A DNA stretch of 33,314 nucleotides, taken from the NCBI RefSeq assembly GCF_014197535.1, contig NZ_JACIFV010000044.1:1-33314 (forward strand), in the 5' to 3' direction. Shown here piece by piece: positions 23,834-32,011 of the stretch. Source of the stretch: Rhizobium aethiopicum. GTDB taxonomy: Bacteria; Pseudomonadota; Alphaproteobacteria; Rhizobiales; Rhizobiaceae. Below the pieces are notes generated by a model. That model did no database searches. It had not been told where the DNA came from and saw only the letters and a list, made by a program, of their open reading frames with translations. The stretch's first letter is position 1. The number at the start of each line of letters is the position of its first letter. The position numbers and the translations under genes were made by a program.

Positions 23834-25231
23834 ATGGGAATTGAACGCATAGAGACCGATTTGATCGGCCCACTCCCTATCCCCGGTGATGTTCTCTATG
23901 GTGTCCATACGCGTCGAGCCGAGCTTAACTTCACTGTTTCAGGCCTTCGCCTGAAAGACTTCCCCGAACTCATTCAATCTATGGCCATGGTCAAGAAAGC
24001 GGCCGCGTATGCAAACGCTGAGCTTGGCCTGCTGTCAGCGGAAAAGACGTCGGCGATCTCAGAGGCTTGTGATGAGCTCATCGAGTTGAAATGCGTTGAT
24101 GAGAACTTCCCGGTCGATATGATGCAGGGTGGCGCCGGAACGTCCACCAACATGAACGTGAATGAGGTTGTCGCGAACCTGGCGCTCTTGAAGCTCGGTG
24201 CGAATGTGGGCGACTATGACAGGCTTCATCCCAATGATGACGTGAACCTGTCCCAATCGACAAACGATGTCTATCCGACCGCACTGCGTCTGACCATTCT
24301 TCGTGCTTGCGAAGGGCTGATCGAGTCCCAGGTCGGGCTGCGCGATGCATTCCGGTCCAAGGCACGTGAGTATGCAACTGCGCTGAAGGTCGGCCGCACT
24401 CAGTTGCAGGACGCCGTCCCAATGACCGTTGGGCAGGAATTTGATGCGTTCGCCGAGCTGATCGACGAAGATATTAACCAACTGCCATCCGCTTCCAGGC
24501 TGTTGAAAGAGGTTAATCTCGGCGGATCTGCGATCGGAACTTCGATCAACGTCCCCCGCGGCTTTCCAGCCGCGGCTTGCATCCACCTCACACGGATTTC
24601 TGGTATCCAGCTCATCCGAGCTCGAAATCTGATCGAGGCCACCTCCGACACCGGTGGTTTCGTATCCATCTCCAGTGTCCTCAAGCGGATTGCTGTGAAG
24701 CTGACAAAGGTCTGCAATGATCTGCGGCTCTTGAGCAGTGGGCCGAGGGGCGGCCTGGGGGAAATCCGACTTCCGCCCGTCCAGGCCGGTTCCTCGATCA
24801 TGCCCGGCAAAATCAACGCCGTCATTCCGGAAATGATGAACCAAATCGCATTTCAGGTTATCGGAAATGATCTCACTGTCACTCTGGCGGCGAGTGCGGG
24901 GCAGTTGCAACTCAATGCAATGGAGCCCGTCATCATCCTCAACATCCTACAGTCCATGCGGATGTTGACGCGGGGTATGGACATTTTTAAGCAGCGGTGC
25001 GTCGCCGGCATTGAAGTTGATGTCGACCGTTGCAAGGACCTCCTAGATCAGTCTCTTGTCCTTGCGACACCGTTGGCGATGCTTATCGGCTACAGCAAGG
25101 CAGCGCAGCTTTCCAAGAAAGCGCTGGCCGAAAAGCGGGGGCTGCGGCAGGTCGTGGAGGAGGAAGGGATCTTAGCCTCCGGTCAAGTTGAAGAGCTCTT
25201 TGAAGGTAGCGCGACCTTCGCAAATTTCTGA
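23834..25231 (+). CDS. aspA: Aspartate ammonia-lyase (aspartase/fumarase superfamily)
   Basis: A 465-aa lyase deaminating L-aspartate to fumarate. The superfamily signature GSSIMPGKIN lies at residues 319-328, with the catalytic serine in this loop. Substrate-binding motifs GGAGTSTNMNVNEV and the HPNDDVNLSQSTNDV segment are intact. GGGGAA stands before ATG 23834. One small deviation is Ala after KIN, where most family members have Pro. It is the fourth gene of the plus-strand operon and would complete homoserine -> aspartate semialdehyde -> aspartate -> fumarate plus ammonia. Aspartate from the EutB/EutC pair would enter at the same point. A fumarase role is unlikely given the aspartase-like substrate loop and the neighbours. 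Confidence 0.9.
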   Translation: MGIERIETDLIGPLPIPGDVLYGVHTRRAELNFTVSGLRLKDFPELIQSMAMVKKAAAYANAELGLLSAEKTSAISEACDELIELKCVDENFPVDMMQGGAGTSTNMNVNEVVANLALLKLGANVGDYDRLHPNDDVNLSQSTNDVYPTALRLTILRACEGLIESQVGLRDAFRSKAREYATALKVGRTQLQDAVPMTVGQEFDAFAELIDEDINQLPSASRLLKEVNLGGSAIGTSINVPRGFPAAACIHLTRISGIQLIRARNLIEATSDTGGFVSISSVLKRIAVKLTKVCNDLRLLSSGPRGGLGEIRLPPVQAGSSIMPGKINAVIPEMMNQIAFQVIGNDLTVTLAASAGQLQLNAMEPVIILNILQSMRMLTRGMDIFKQRCVAGIEVDVDRCKDLLDQSLVLATPLAMLIGYSKAAQLSKKALAEKRGLRQVVEEEGILASGQVEELFEGSATFANF

Positions 25232-25260
25232 TGGGTACATCGTCCGCATAAGGGTGGGAA

Positions 25261-26046
25261 ATGGCTGTTTTTACCGAGCTTTCTGACGAAGATCGCCAAC
25301 TCATTACCGCGGCTTATGGTTTTACGTCGCTTCTGTCGGTGATTGGCATTGCGGACGGCGACTCCGAGACGACCTATCTGTTTCGGGCGAGGGAAGGCGA
25401 ATTCATCGTTACCCTTTTCGAGAACGGAGCCCAACCTTCAGATCTGGAAAGGGCCTTCGAAACCATGGAGGCGCTTTATCGACATGGCGTCCCCTGCCCG
25501 AAGCCGCTCCGCACTGTCGACGGCCACGCCACGTCTCGGGCCGCAGGTCGATTGGTTGCCATCGTCAGCTTCGTACCCGGCGCCTCACCCACATTTGCAA
25601 ACCCGGCAAAATGCCTCAGCCTGGGCCGCGTGATGGCTGAAATGCACACTGTCTTAGAACGAAAAGCGAACCGCAAACCGACGGATCTTCCCACTGGCGC
25701 AATTCATGGCGCATTGGTACAGGAGAACGTCTTTTTCCTCGGAGAAGAAGTCAGCGGGGTCATCAACTTCAGGCTTCGGCACGAGGATGCGCTCGTGTCG
25801 GAGCTTGCTGATGCGCTTGTAGGTTGGGCGGGCGAAATCAACGGAGAGCTGAACAAAGAGCGGGCGCGAGCGCTGCTGAACGGTTATCAGGGAGTCCGCG
25901 GCCTGACTGATGCGGAAAAGAAGGCGCTGCCAGGATTCATAATGGCTTCGACATCGAGGCGTTTTTCGAGCAAGAAGGAAAGAACATTACTACCGGAAAT
26001 CGCCGTGTTAGCTTATCGGTCCCTAACCCCCGACATTCTAGGTTAA
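25261..26046 (+). CDS. Homoserine kinase (ThrB, APH-fold)-like pseudokinase
   Basis: A 261-aa protein clearly related to alphaproteobacterial ThrB: the N-terminus MAVFTELSDE, EFIVTLFENGAQPSDLER and HGVPCPKPLRTVDG, and the later AIHGALVQENVFFLGEEVSG, follow that family. However, the catalytic HxDxxxxN reads H149-G-A151-L-V-Q-E-N156, so the catalytic Asp is Ala. The metal-binding Asp of the IDF motif is Asn169 (INF). About 45 residues between the LARLH-type helix and the catalytic loop are missing compared with the usual length near 320 aa. The reading frame is intact with a good SD (AAGGGTGGGAA before ATG 25261), so it seems kept rather than decaying. I predict a non-catalytic homoserine- or nucleotide-binding protein, perhaps a sensor working with the next gene, an Lrp-type regulator 19 nt downstream. 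Confidence 0.8.
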   Translation: MAVFTELSDEDRQLITAAYGFTSLLSVIGIADGDSETTYLFRAREGEFIVTLFENGAQPSDLERAFETMEALYRHGVPCPKPLRTVDGHATSRAAGRLVAIVSFVPGASPTFANPAKCLSLGRVMAEMHTVLERKANRKPTDLPTGAIHGALVQENVFFLGEEVSGVINFRLRHEDALVSELADALVGWAGEINGELNKERARALLNGYQGVRGLTDAEKKALPGFIMASTSRRFSSKKERTLLPEIAVLAYRSLTPDILG

Positions 26047-26065
26047 GCGACCCGACTCAATCTCC

Positions 26066-26509
26066 ATGAAATATCTTCTCGATCGAACTGACGAACAGAT
26101 ACTTGTCGAATTGAAGGCCAACGCCCGTATCTCGCACGCGGATTTGTCGGCGAAGGTGAACCTTTCTCGCAACGCCGTGCGGGTGCGAATCGAACGTCTC
26201 GAACGAGAAGGCTTCATCAAGGGATATACAATCCTCACCGGGGATGGAGGGAATAGCCAAAACGTCACAACCGCATTGATTTTCGTCTATCGGCAGGATC
26301 GCATGCGGGGCGGCGAAGTCATTCAGGCGCTACGGAAGATCCCAGAAGTCGTTGCTTGCGACGTTATGACCGGTGATTTCGATCTCCTCGTGCGGGTCGA
26401 GTCTTCCGAGGCCGACCGCATCCGCCAGATTTGGCAATTGATTGCCGAGATGCCTGGCGTGCGCGATACGCTGACTGCGTTCGCCCTATCCTCTGTAATC
26501 CGCAGATAA
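26066..26509 (+). CDS. Lrp/AsnC-family transcriptional regulator
   Basis: A 147-aa regulator. The N-terminal helix-turn-helix is LLDRTDEQILVELKANARIS followed by HADLSAKVNLSRNAVRVRIERLEREGFI; the C-terminal RAM domain contains VVACDVMTGDFDLLVRVES. It starts at ATG 26066, 19 nt after the pseudokinase stop, with no strong SD, and is the last gene of the homoserine dehydrogenase operon. A local regulator responding to homoserine, aspartate or a related amino acid is the natural inference. It is shorter than, and only distantly similar to, the Lrp-type protein at 6241-6753. Confidence 0.9.
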   Translation: MKYLLDRTDEQILVELKANARISHADLSAKVNLSRNAVRVRIERLEREGFIKGYTILTGDGGNSQNVTTALIFVYRQDRMRGGEVIQALRKIPEVVACDVMTGDFDLLVRVESSEADRIRQIWQLIAEMPGVRDTLTAFALSSVIRR

Positions 26510-26903
26510 TCCGGTGTGATCGGTCAAAAGGGGCAAGTGTCCGCCCCAACAGCAACCCCAGGGCCAAATTCAATTGTCGGACCATGCTGCTCCTGATGAG
26601 CACGCACAAAATTGCGCCACCATCCGCTCCATGCGGGGGGATGATCATTCCGGCGAGCAGGCCCAATTCGAGCTGTTGCTCACATGACGGAGCTTCGAAT
26701 GAAGACGCTCCCAGACTGGCGAATGGCCTGTCATTGTCACGCGGACTGCCTTGCGGATCATATGTCGAAGCCCACGTCTTCGGCTCCGGAGTTCGTGTCA
26801 TCACCCTCACATCGGCGGAGCGCAACGCTTCTCCGCCGATTTACGGCTCGTTGATGTCCAGGCCGATCGGTCGCTACGCGCGTACCGGAGGCGGCGGAGC
26901 TGG
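26510..26903. other. Convergent intergenic region, no gene seen
   Basis: These 394 bases lie between the Lrp-type gene and the third cupin gene, which converge. A frame at 26431-26907 plus overlaps the regulator, and its minus-strand counterpart lacks an SD; neither shows a known motif. No strong terminator was found by eye. Confidence 0.4.
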
Positions 26904-27257
26904 TTAGTTCACCGTGACGTAGATCTTCCGAACCGTTTCCACGGTGCGCCAGGTGCCGATGAATCCGGGTTTCATCACGAAACTATCGCCTGCTTTGTAG
27001 GTAACCGGTTCACCACCGTCCGGGGTGATTTCCACGACGCCTTGAAGGATGTGGCAGAATTCGAATGTCTCTCCCTTGACGGAGCGCGTCAGGCCCGGTG
27101 TCGCTTCCCAGACGCCGGTGTGAATCATGTCGTCTCGCGCAACGTCCTGGGGCCAGCTCTTGAAAGAAGGATTGCCGGAGATCAGGCGTTCCGGGCCCGG
27201 CTTTGACTCACGTGGTGTTTCCGTGCTGTTGGGTACTATGGTCTTGAGGAGGGACAT
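26904..27257 (-). CDS. Small cupin protein, DUF861/Cupin_3 type (paralogue 3)
   Basis: A 117-aa cupin very close to paralogue 1 (about 72 of 117 positions identical by hand alignment, including KGETFEFCH and AGDSFVMKPG). SD AAGGAGA (27262-27268) precedes ATG 27257; the longer frame to 27290 would overlap the hydroxyacid dehydrogenase gene and is rejected. It follows that gene closely, and both follow the ArgE-like deacylase gene on the minus strand, so all three probably form an operon. The family fold is seen directly; the function is not known. Confidence 0.87.
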   Translation of the reverse strand: MSLLKTIVPNSTETPRESKPGPERLISGNPSFKSWPQDVARDDMIHTGVWEATPGLTRSVKGETFEFCHILQGVVEITPDGGEPVTYKAGDSFVMKPGFIGTWRTVETVRKIYVTVN

Positions 27258-27286
27258 ATTTTCTCCTTGCTCTCCTGGTTGCAGCT

Positions 27287-28210
27287 TCAATAACCGCGGT
27301 CGCGATCGACGAGCCCGATCGGGTCTAGACCGTTGCGAAGGCGTTTGATGTTGTCGATGACGGCGCCAGCCGCCGTCTCTGCTTGCGTGACGCTTGCGAC
27401 GTGCGGCGTCAGGATGATCTTCGGATGCCTCCAGAAACCATGTTCGGGGGGCAGGGGTTCAGGTTCGGTGACATCGATGACCGCACCCGACAAATGTCCA
27501 TCATCGAGAGCCGCAAGCAGCGCGTCATGATCGAGTTGCGCGCCGCGCCCCACGTGGACGAGCGCCGCGCCCGCTGGAAGGGTCGCGAAGACCCCGGCGT
27601 CGAGTAGTCCTTGCGTCTCTTTGGTCAGCGGCAGGAGACAGATCAGGATGTCGGTGCGCGCAAGGAACGGCGTAAGCCCCTCCGGCCCGTGATAGCAATC
27701 AACACCATGCACTTGTCGTACCGAGCGGCTCCAGGCCGCAAGCGGAAAGCCGAAGGGTTTCAGTCGCTCAATAACGGCCTGGGCGAGCATGCCAAGGCCA
27801 AGGATGCCGATCCGCTGCTGGCCAGCTTGTCGCACAGGTAGTGGGAGCCAGGCGGCTTCAGCCTGCTGTTCGATATAGGCCTTCAACTTGCGGTGCAGGA
27901 CGAGCACGGCGAGCGTGACATATTCTTGCATCATCCGCACGATACCGTCCTCGACCATCCGGACGAGCATGACGTTTGGCGGAAGCGATTCTGGCTTGAA
28001 CTGATCGACGCCGGCGCCGATCGAGAAGACAACCTTCAAGTTCCTGAAACGACGGAGATCGGGCGGTGCTGTCCACGTGAGAATGTAGCGGATTTCGTCC
28101 GGATTGCGATCCGAAATATCCATCACGAAGGGCAGATCGGGCAGGTCGCGTGCAAAAGCCTCGGCGAAGACGCGGCCTCTTTCTCGATCCGAATTGAACC
28201 AGAAAACCAT
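27287..28210 (-). CDS. D-2-hydroxyacid dehydrogenase, glyoxylate/hydroxypyruvate reductase A-like
   Basis: A 307-aa NAD(P)-dependent dehydrogenase of the GhrA branch. The nucleotide-binding loop is GILGLGMLAQAV (near residue 135). Catalytic Arg lies in HVGRGAQLD, Glu in DVTEPEPLPPEH and His in LTPHVAS. The N-terminal SIGAGVDQF loop is typical of GhrA. It would reduce glyoxylate, hydroxypyruvate or another 2-oxo acid to the D-2-hydroxy acid. It lies 9 nt behind the deacylase gene, so the two are cotranscribed. A link to glyoxylate made elsewhere in the region (for example by aldol cleavage of 3-hydroxyaspartate) is possible but speculative. Confidence 0.85.
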   Translation of the reverse strand: MVFWFNSDRERGRVFAEAFARDLPDLPFVMDISDRNPDEIRYILTWTAPPDLRRFRNLKVVFSIGAGVDQFKPESLPPNVMLVRMVEDGIVRMMQEYVTLAVLVLHRKLKAYIEQQAEAAWLPLPVRQAGQQRIGILGLGMLAQAVIERLKPFGFPLAAWSRSVRQVHGVDCYHGPEGLTPFLARTDILICLLPLTKETQGLLDAGVFATLPAGAALVHVGRGAQLDHDALLAALDDGHLSGAVIDVTEPEPLPPEHGFWRHPKIILTPHVASVTQAETAAGAVIDNIKRLRNGLDPIGLVDRDRGY

Positions 28211-28219
28211 GAAGCTCTC

Positions 28220-29344
28220 CTACTGCTGCAGCGTATTGGCGAGCCGCAGGATCATCTCTTCGCAGGCAGCCAGTTCGTCGAGGCGAATGAACTCGTCAGC
28301 ACGGTGGGCGCGGGAGATGTCCCCGGGACCACAGATGATCGCGTCGATGCCGGCTGCCTGATAGAGTCCAGCCTCGGTGCCGTAGCTGACGGCAGCCAAA
28401 GTCTGCGCTGAGGTCAGCTCCTCCATCAGCCGAGCGAGCGGCCTGTCCGCATCAAGCGAAAGCGCCGGATAGGTGCTGCTGGTTTCCCACGTGACGCGGA
28501 AACCGTCTTTCGCCAAAGCCTCGGCCGTTGCCTTGATCTGTTCCAGGAGAACTGTTGGCGATACGCCGGGCACGGCGCGGGCTTCCAATTCCATGATGCA
28601 GACATCCGGGATGATGTTGACGCTGCGTCCGCCTGTGATCGTTCCGATCTGCAGCGTAGAATACGGCGGCTCGAAGCTCTGATCCGAGGCGCTGTCTCGC
28701 AAGGCATCAACGGTCTTCAGCGTCGCAGTCATCACCGCAGTCATGGCGTGAATGGCGTTCAGGCCCTTATCAGGGCGCGACGAATGACCGGTCGTGCCAT
28801 GGATCTCGATGCGGGCGGCGGCCTTTCCCTTGTGACCGCGGATCGCCACCATACTGCTTGGTTCACCGATGATTGCTCCCAAAGGAGGAGCGCACAGGTT
28901 CCCGATCTGCTGCAACATATGCGGTACGCCGCGGCAGCCAGCTTCCTCGTCATACGAAAAGGCGAAGTGAATCGGGCGCCTCAATGGCATTTTTGCTATA
29001 GCGGGAAGTCCGGCAAGCGCGGCGGCAAGAAACCCCTTCATATCAGAGGCGCCCCTGCCAAAAAGCCGATCTCCCTCAGCCCGCAGGCGGAAGGGATCCG
29101 ACGTCCAAGTCCGTTCGGAGGCCGAAACGACATCCATATGCCCTGAAAGGATGTAGCCGGGCTCATCTTTCGGGCCGATAGTGGCGAACAGATTTGCCCT
29201 ATCCCCTTCCGGACCCGGCAAGACAGTCACGATGGCGCCATGACTTTCGAGATAGGTCTTCACCCAGGTGACGATGTCGCCATTCGGAGTCCCGACGATG
29301 GACGGAAAACCGACCAGCTGCTCCAGTATGTCCTTAGCATTCAT
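28220..29344 (-). CDS. ArgE/DapE-family deacylase, acetylornithine deacetylase-like
   Basis: A 374-aa M20-family metallo-hydrolase. Zinc ligands and catalytic residues are visible: His and Asp in SGHMDVVS, Asp in FGRGASDMKG, Glu-Glu in YDEEAGC, the IGEPSSM segment, and the late His in AHRADEFI. The dimerisation domain begins around GHKGKAAARIEIHG. The frame stays open to 29623, but GGAGAA stands 6 nt before ATG 29344 and the family N-terminus starts there. It is the first gene of a three-gene minus-strand set with the hydroxyacid dehydrogenase and the third cupin, and is divergent from a LysR gene. It should remove an N-acyl group from an amino acid; catabolic use on an N-acetylated amino acid fits better here than arginine synthesis. 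Confidence 0.85.
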   Translation of the reverse strand: MNAKDILEQLVGFPSIVGTPNGDIVTWVKTYLESHGAIVTVLPGPEGDRANLFATIGPKDEPGYILSGHMDVVSASERTWTSDPFRLRAEGDRLFGRGASDMKGFLAAALAGLPAIAKMPLRRPIHFAFSYDEEAGCRGVPHMLQQIGNLCAPPLGAIIGEPSSMVAIRGHKGKAAARIEIHGTTGHSSRPDKGLNAIHAMTAVMTATLKTVDALRDSASDQSFEPPYSTLQIGTITGGRSVNIIPDVCIMELEARAVPGVSPTVLLEQIKATAEALAKDGFRVTWETSSTYPALSLDADRPLARLMEELTSAQTLAAVSYGTEAGLYQAAGIDAIICGPGDISRAHRADEFIRLDELAACEEMILRLANTLQQ

Positions 29345-29660
29345 CGCAGGTTCTCCATCACGTGTAGGGCACAACGTCGTACTGGCGCCCACTGGCCGCA
29401 TGGCAGGCTCCGTTCGAGCAGCGGTCGCGGGGTCATCGTTCGGGGATCCCTTCCCGGTCTGGGGCGGCCAAATCGGCCGGCGCATTCTCGGTATCCGGTT
29501 TCCACCCGCACCCGCTGAATACTGCCCAGGCGAGCCCCTCGGGCTGATAAGCCAACGTCGCCAGCTCCATGAATCCGTTCTCCAACCTAATCTCACCTTG
29601 TCGCCGAAGCCTAAAGATGACAATTAATCCCAGATGAATAATCACTTCAGGTAGAGGTTA
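29345..29660. other. Divergent control region between ArgE-like gene and LysR gene
   Basis: A 316-nt divergent intergenic region. Frames across it (29240-29627 plus, 29433-29645 minus) are chance or are extensions of the deacylase frame. The arrangement is that of a LysR regulator and its divergent target. I did not find a palindrome as clear as those at 11731 and 11996. Confidence 0.45.
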
Positions 29661-30590
29661 ATGCTCACGTCCGACGATCTTGCCTTCTTTTCGGTCCTCA
29701 CCACCTCCAAATCCCTCGCTGAAAGCGCGAGAAAGCTGAACGTCACCCCTCCGGCGGTAACCCAGCGCCTGCGCGCGCTTGAAGAGAAAGTCGGGGTAAG
29801 GCTGATCGACCGCTCCGGGCGCCACCTGCGTCTTACCGAAGAGGGCTCATTGGTCGCTTCCCACAGCGTCATCGTCAGCGATGCCATAGACTCGCTTACC
29901 GAAGCCCTGGCTGATCGCAAGGGTGCGGTCCGCGGGCACCTCAGGGTCGCAGCACCTCACGGTTTTGGTAGGATCTACGTGGCCCCGGTCGTGGAGGCGT
30001 TTGCTCGAGAGCATCGTGGTGCCACCGCTACCCTGCAACTGTCCGATCACCCCACGGCATTGATCGTCGACAGCTATGAGGTAGTTGTTCACATCGGGGC
30101 GTCCGCGCATCTGGATCAAGTCGTGACGACGCTGGCGCCGAACGACCGGATTCTGTGCGCAAGTCCCGAATACCTCGCTTCGGCTGCGCCCATTTCCACG
30201 CCCGCCGACCTGGCGCGACATCGCTGCCTTGTCGTTCGCGAGAATGAGGAGGACGTAACGCTCTGGCGGTTTAAGGGATCACGGCAGGAAAGTGCGACAG
30301 TGCGCGTCAACCCCGTCATGTCGAGCAATGATGGCGCCGTTATTCGGGATTGGGCGCTGGCCGGTCAGGGCGTCATGATGCGCTCCGAATGGGCCGTTGC
30401 AGAAGACCTCGCCGACGGACGGCTGAGGCAGGTACTTCCCAATTGGAAGCTGCCGTCGGCCGATATCGTCGCCATCCTCGGATCGCGGCACGGACGAAGT
30501 GCGCGCACTGCCGCTTTCCTGACAATGCTTCGTCAGTCGCTGAAACCACTGCCCTGGAGCGCCGATGCTGCGGAGAAGCCTGGTCAATAA
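29661..30590 (+). CDS. LysR-family transcriptional regulator
   Basis: A 309-aa regulator. The DNA-binding domain is DDLAFFSVLTTSKSLAESAR followed by KLNVTPPAVTQRLRALEEKVGVRLIDRSGR. The effector domain starts near GHLRVAAPHGFGRIYVAPVV and includes ILCASPEYL and WALAGQGVMMRSEWAV. AGAGG precedes ATG 29661. It is divergent from the ArgE-like deacylase operon, its likely target, and its last 7 nt overlap the end of the convergent ALDH gene. It differs clearly in sequence from the LysR protein at 12015. Confidence 0.92.
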   Translation: MLTSDDLAFFSVLTTSKSLAESARKLNVTPPAVTQRLRALEEKVGVRLIDRSGRHLRLTEEGSLVASHSVIVSDAIDSLTEALADRKGAVRGHLRVAAPHGFGRIYVAPVVEAFAREHRGATATLQLSDHPTALIVDSYEVVVHIGASAHLDQVVTTLAPNDRILCASPEYLASAAPISTPADLARHRCLVVRENEEDVTLWRFKGSRQESATVRVNPVMSSNDGAVIRDWALAGQGVMMRSEWAVAEDLADGRLRQVLPNWKLPSADIVAILGSRHGRSARTAAFLTMLRQSLKPLPWSADAAEKPGQ

Positions 30591-32011
30591 CCGAGGATCG
30601 ACTTCGTTTCGAGATACTCTTCAAGCCCGTATACGCCATACTCGCGGCCGTTGCCCGACCGTTTGTAGCCGCCGAAGGCGGCCGCTCCGTCCCAAGCCGG
30701 ATAGTTGATATGGACCTGACCGGCACGGATGCGAGTGGCGACCCGGCGTGCCCGCTCCGGGTCTGAAGACTGAACATGGGCGCCCAATCCATAGACGGTG
30801 TCGTTGGCAATCGCGATTGCCTCTTCCTCGTCTTTGTAGGGGATGATCGAAAGGACGGGACCGAAGATTTCTTCACGAGCAATCCGCATGTGGGGCGTCA
30901 CCGCGGAAAAGATTGTCGGTTGCGTGAAAAAGCCGGTATCAAGGCCGGCCGGCCGACCCAACCCGCCGCACAGCAGTTTGGCGCCGTCATCAATACCGGC
31001 CTGGATCATGACCTGTACCCTCTCGAACTGAGCACGATTGGCGATGGGGCCCATGTCCGTCGCCGGATCAAGCGGCGCGCCGACGCGGATGGCACGCGCA
31101 GTGGCGCTAGCCAACTCCTCGACTTCGCCGAGCCGATGTGCGGGCACGAGTATGCGCGTCGGGGCGCTGCACGACTGGCCGACATTGCGCATTCCGGCGA
31201 GCACGCCCTTCGCTACCGCCTCGCCGAAGTCGGCATCGTCGAGAAAAATGTTCGGTGACTTGCCGCCCAGTTCCTGCACCACCCGCTTCACCGTCGGTGC
31301 GGCCGCCTGCGCGACAAGCACCCCTGCGCGTGTGGAACCGGTGATCGAAATCATGTCGACCTCCGGATGGCTGGCAAGCGCTGCGCCTACGCTCTCGCCA
31401 GTGCCGTTGACCAGATTGAATACGCCCGGCGGAGTGCCGGCATCATGCATCAGTTGGGCAAAGAGCAGAGCGCTATAAGGTGACAGCTCACTGGGCTTGA
31501 GGACGATGGTGCAGCCTGCTGCGATCGCGGGAGCGACCTTAGCCGTGATCTGGTAAAGTGGCCAGTTCCAGGGTGTGATCAACGCACAAACCCCGATCGC
31601 TTCCTTCGCGGTTGCGGTGCGCCCATCAACCGTGGTGAATTGGTACTTCTCGAGAATCTCCATCTGGACACGGATGTGCTCGGCAGCAAAAGGAACCTGG
31701 GATGTCCGCGCGAAGCTGATCGCCGCCCCCATTTCCACGACGAGCGCTTCCGCGAACGTATCCGCTCTTTCTTTCAGGAGAGAATGCATCCTGCCGAGCA
31801 GACCAAGCCTCTCGGAAACAGATGCTTGAGAGAAAACCGGGAATGCTTTGCGGGCAGCTGCAACCGCGAGATCAACGTGATTAGCACCGCCCGCAGCAAT
31901 TTGCCCAACAACCTGCTCGGAGGTGGGATTGACCACAGGCAAACGGGTTACATCCACAGCTTCCTGCCACTTCCCACCAATGTAGAACTGGCTCTCGCGT
32001 CCGGTCAGCAT
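30584..32011 (-). CDS. NAD(P)-dependent aldehyde dehydrogenase
   Basis: A 475-aa ALDH with all catalytic residues: Asn149 (TPWNWP), Lys172 (LKPSE), general base Glu247 (ELGGKSP) and nucleophile Cys281 (GQSCSAP). The C-terminal AFGGYKRSGNGREYGVYGLEEYLETKSI resembles the partial ALDH at the left edge of the window. SD GAGGTG (32018-32023) supports the ATG at 32011; the adjacent ATG at 32014 is an alternative, and the frame open to 32143 is not supported. It stands alone on the minus strand, with no neighbour that identifies its aldehyde. Semialdehydes from the phospho-lyase or amine-oxidase steps in this region are candidates only. Confidence 0.9.
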   Translation of the reverse strand: MLTGRESQFYIGGKWQEAVDVTRLPVVNPTSEQVVGQIAAGGANHVDLAVAAARKAFPVFSQASVSERLGLLGRMHSLLKERADTFAEALVVEMGAAISFARTSQVPFAAEHIRVQMEILEKYQFTTVDGRTATAKEAIGVCALITPWNWPLYQITAKVAPAIAAGCTIVLKPSELSPYSALLFAQLMHDAGTPPGVFNLVNGTGESVGAALASHPEVDMISITGSTRAGVLVAQAAAPTVKRVVQELGGKSPNIFLDDADFGEAVAKGVLAGMRNVGQSCSAPTRILVPAHRLGEVEELASATARAIRVGAPLDPATDMGPIANRAQFERVQVMIQAGIDDGAKLLCGGLGRPAGLDTGFFTQPTIFSAVTPHMRIAREEIFGPVLSIIPYKDEEEAIAIANDTVYGLGAHVQSSDPERARRVATRIRAGQVHINYPAWDGAAAFGGYKRSGNGREYGVYGLEEYLETKSILGY

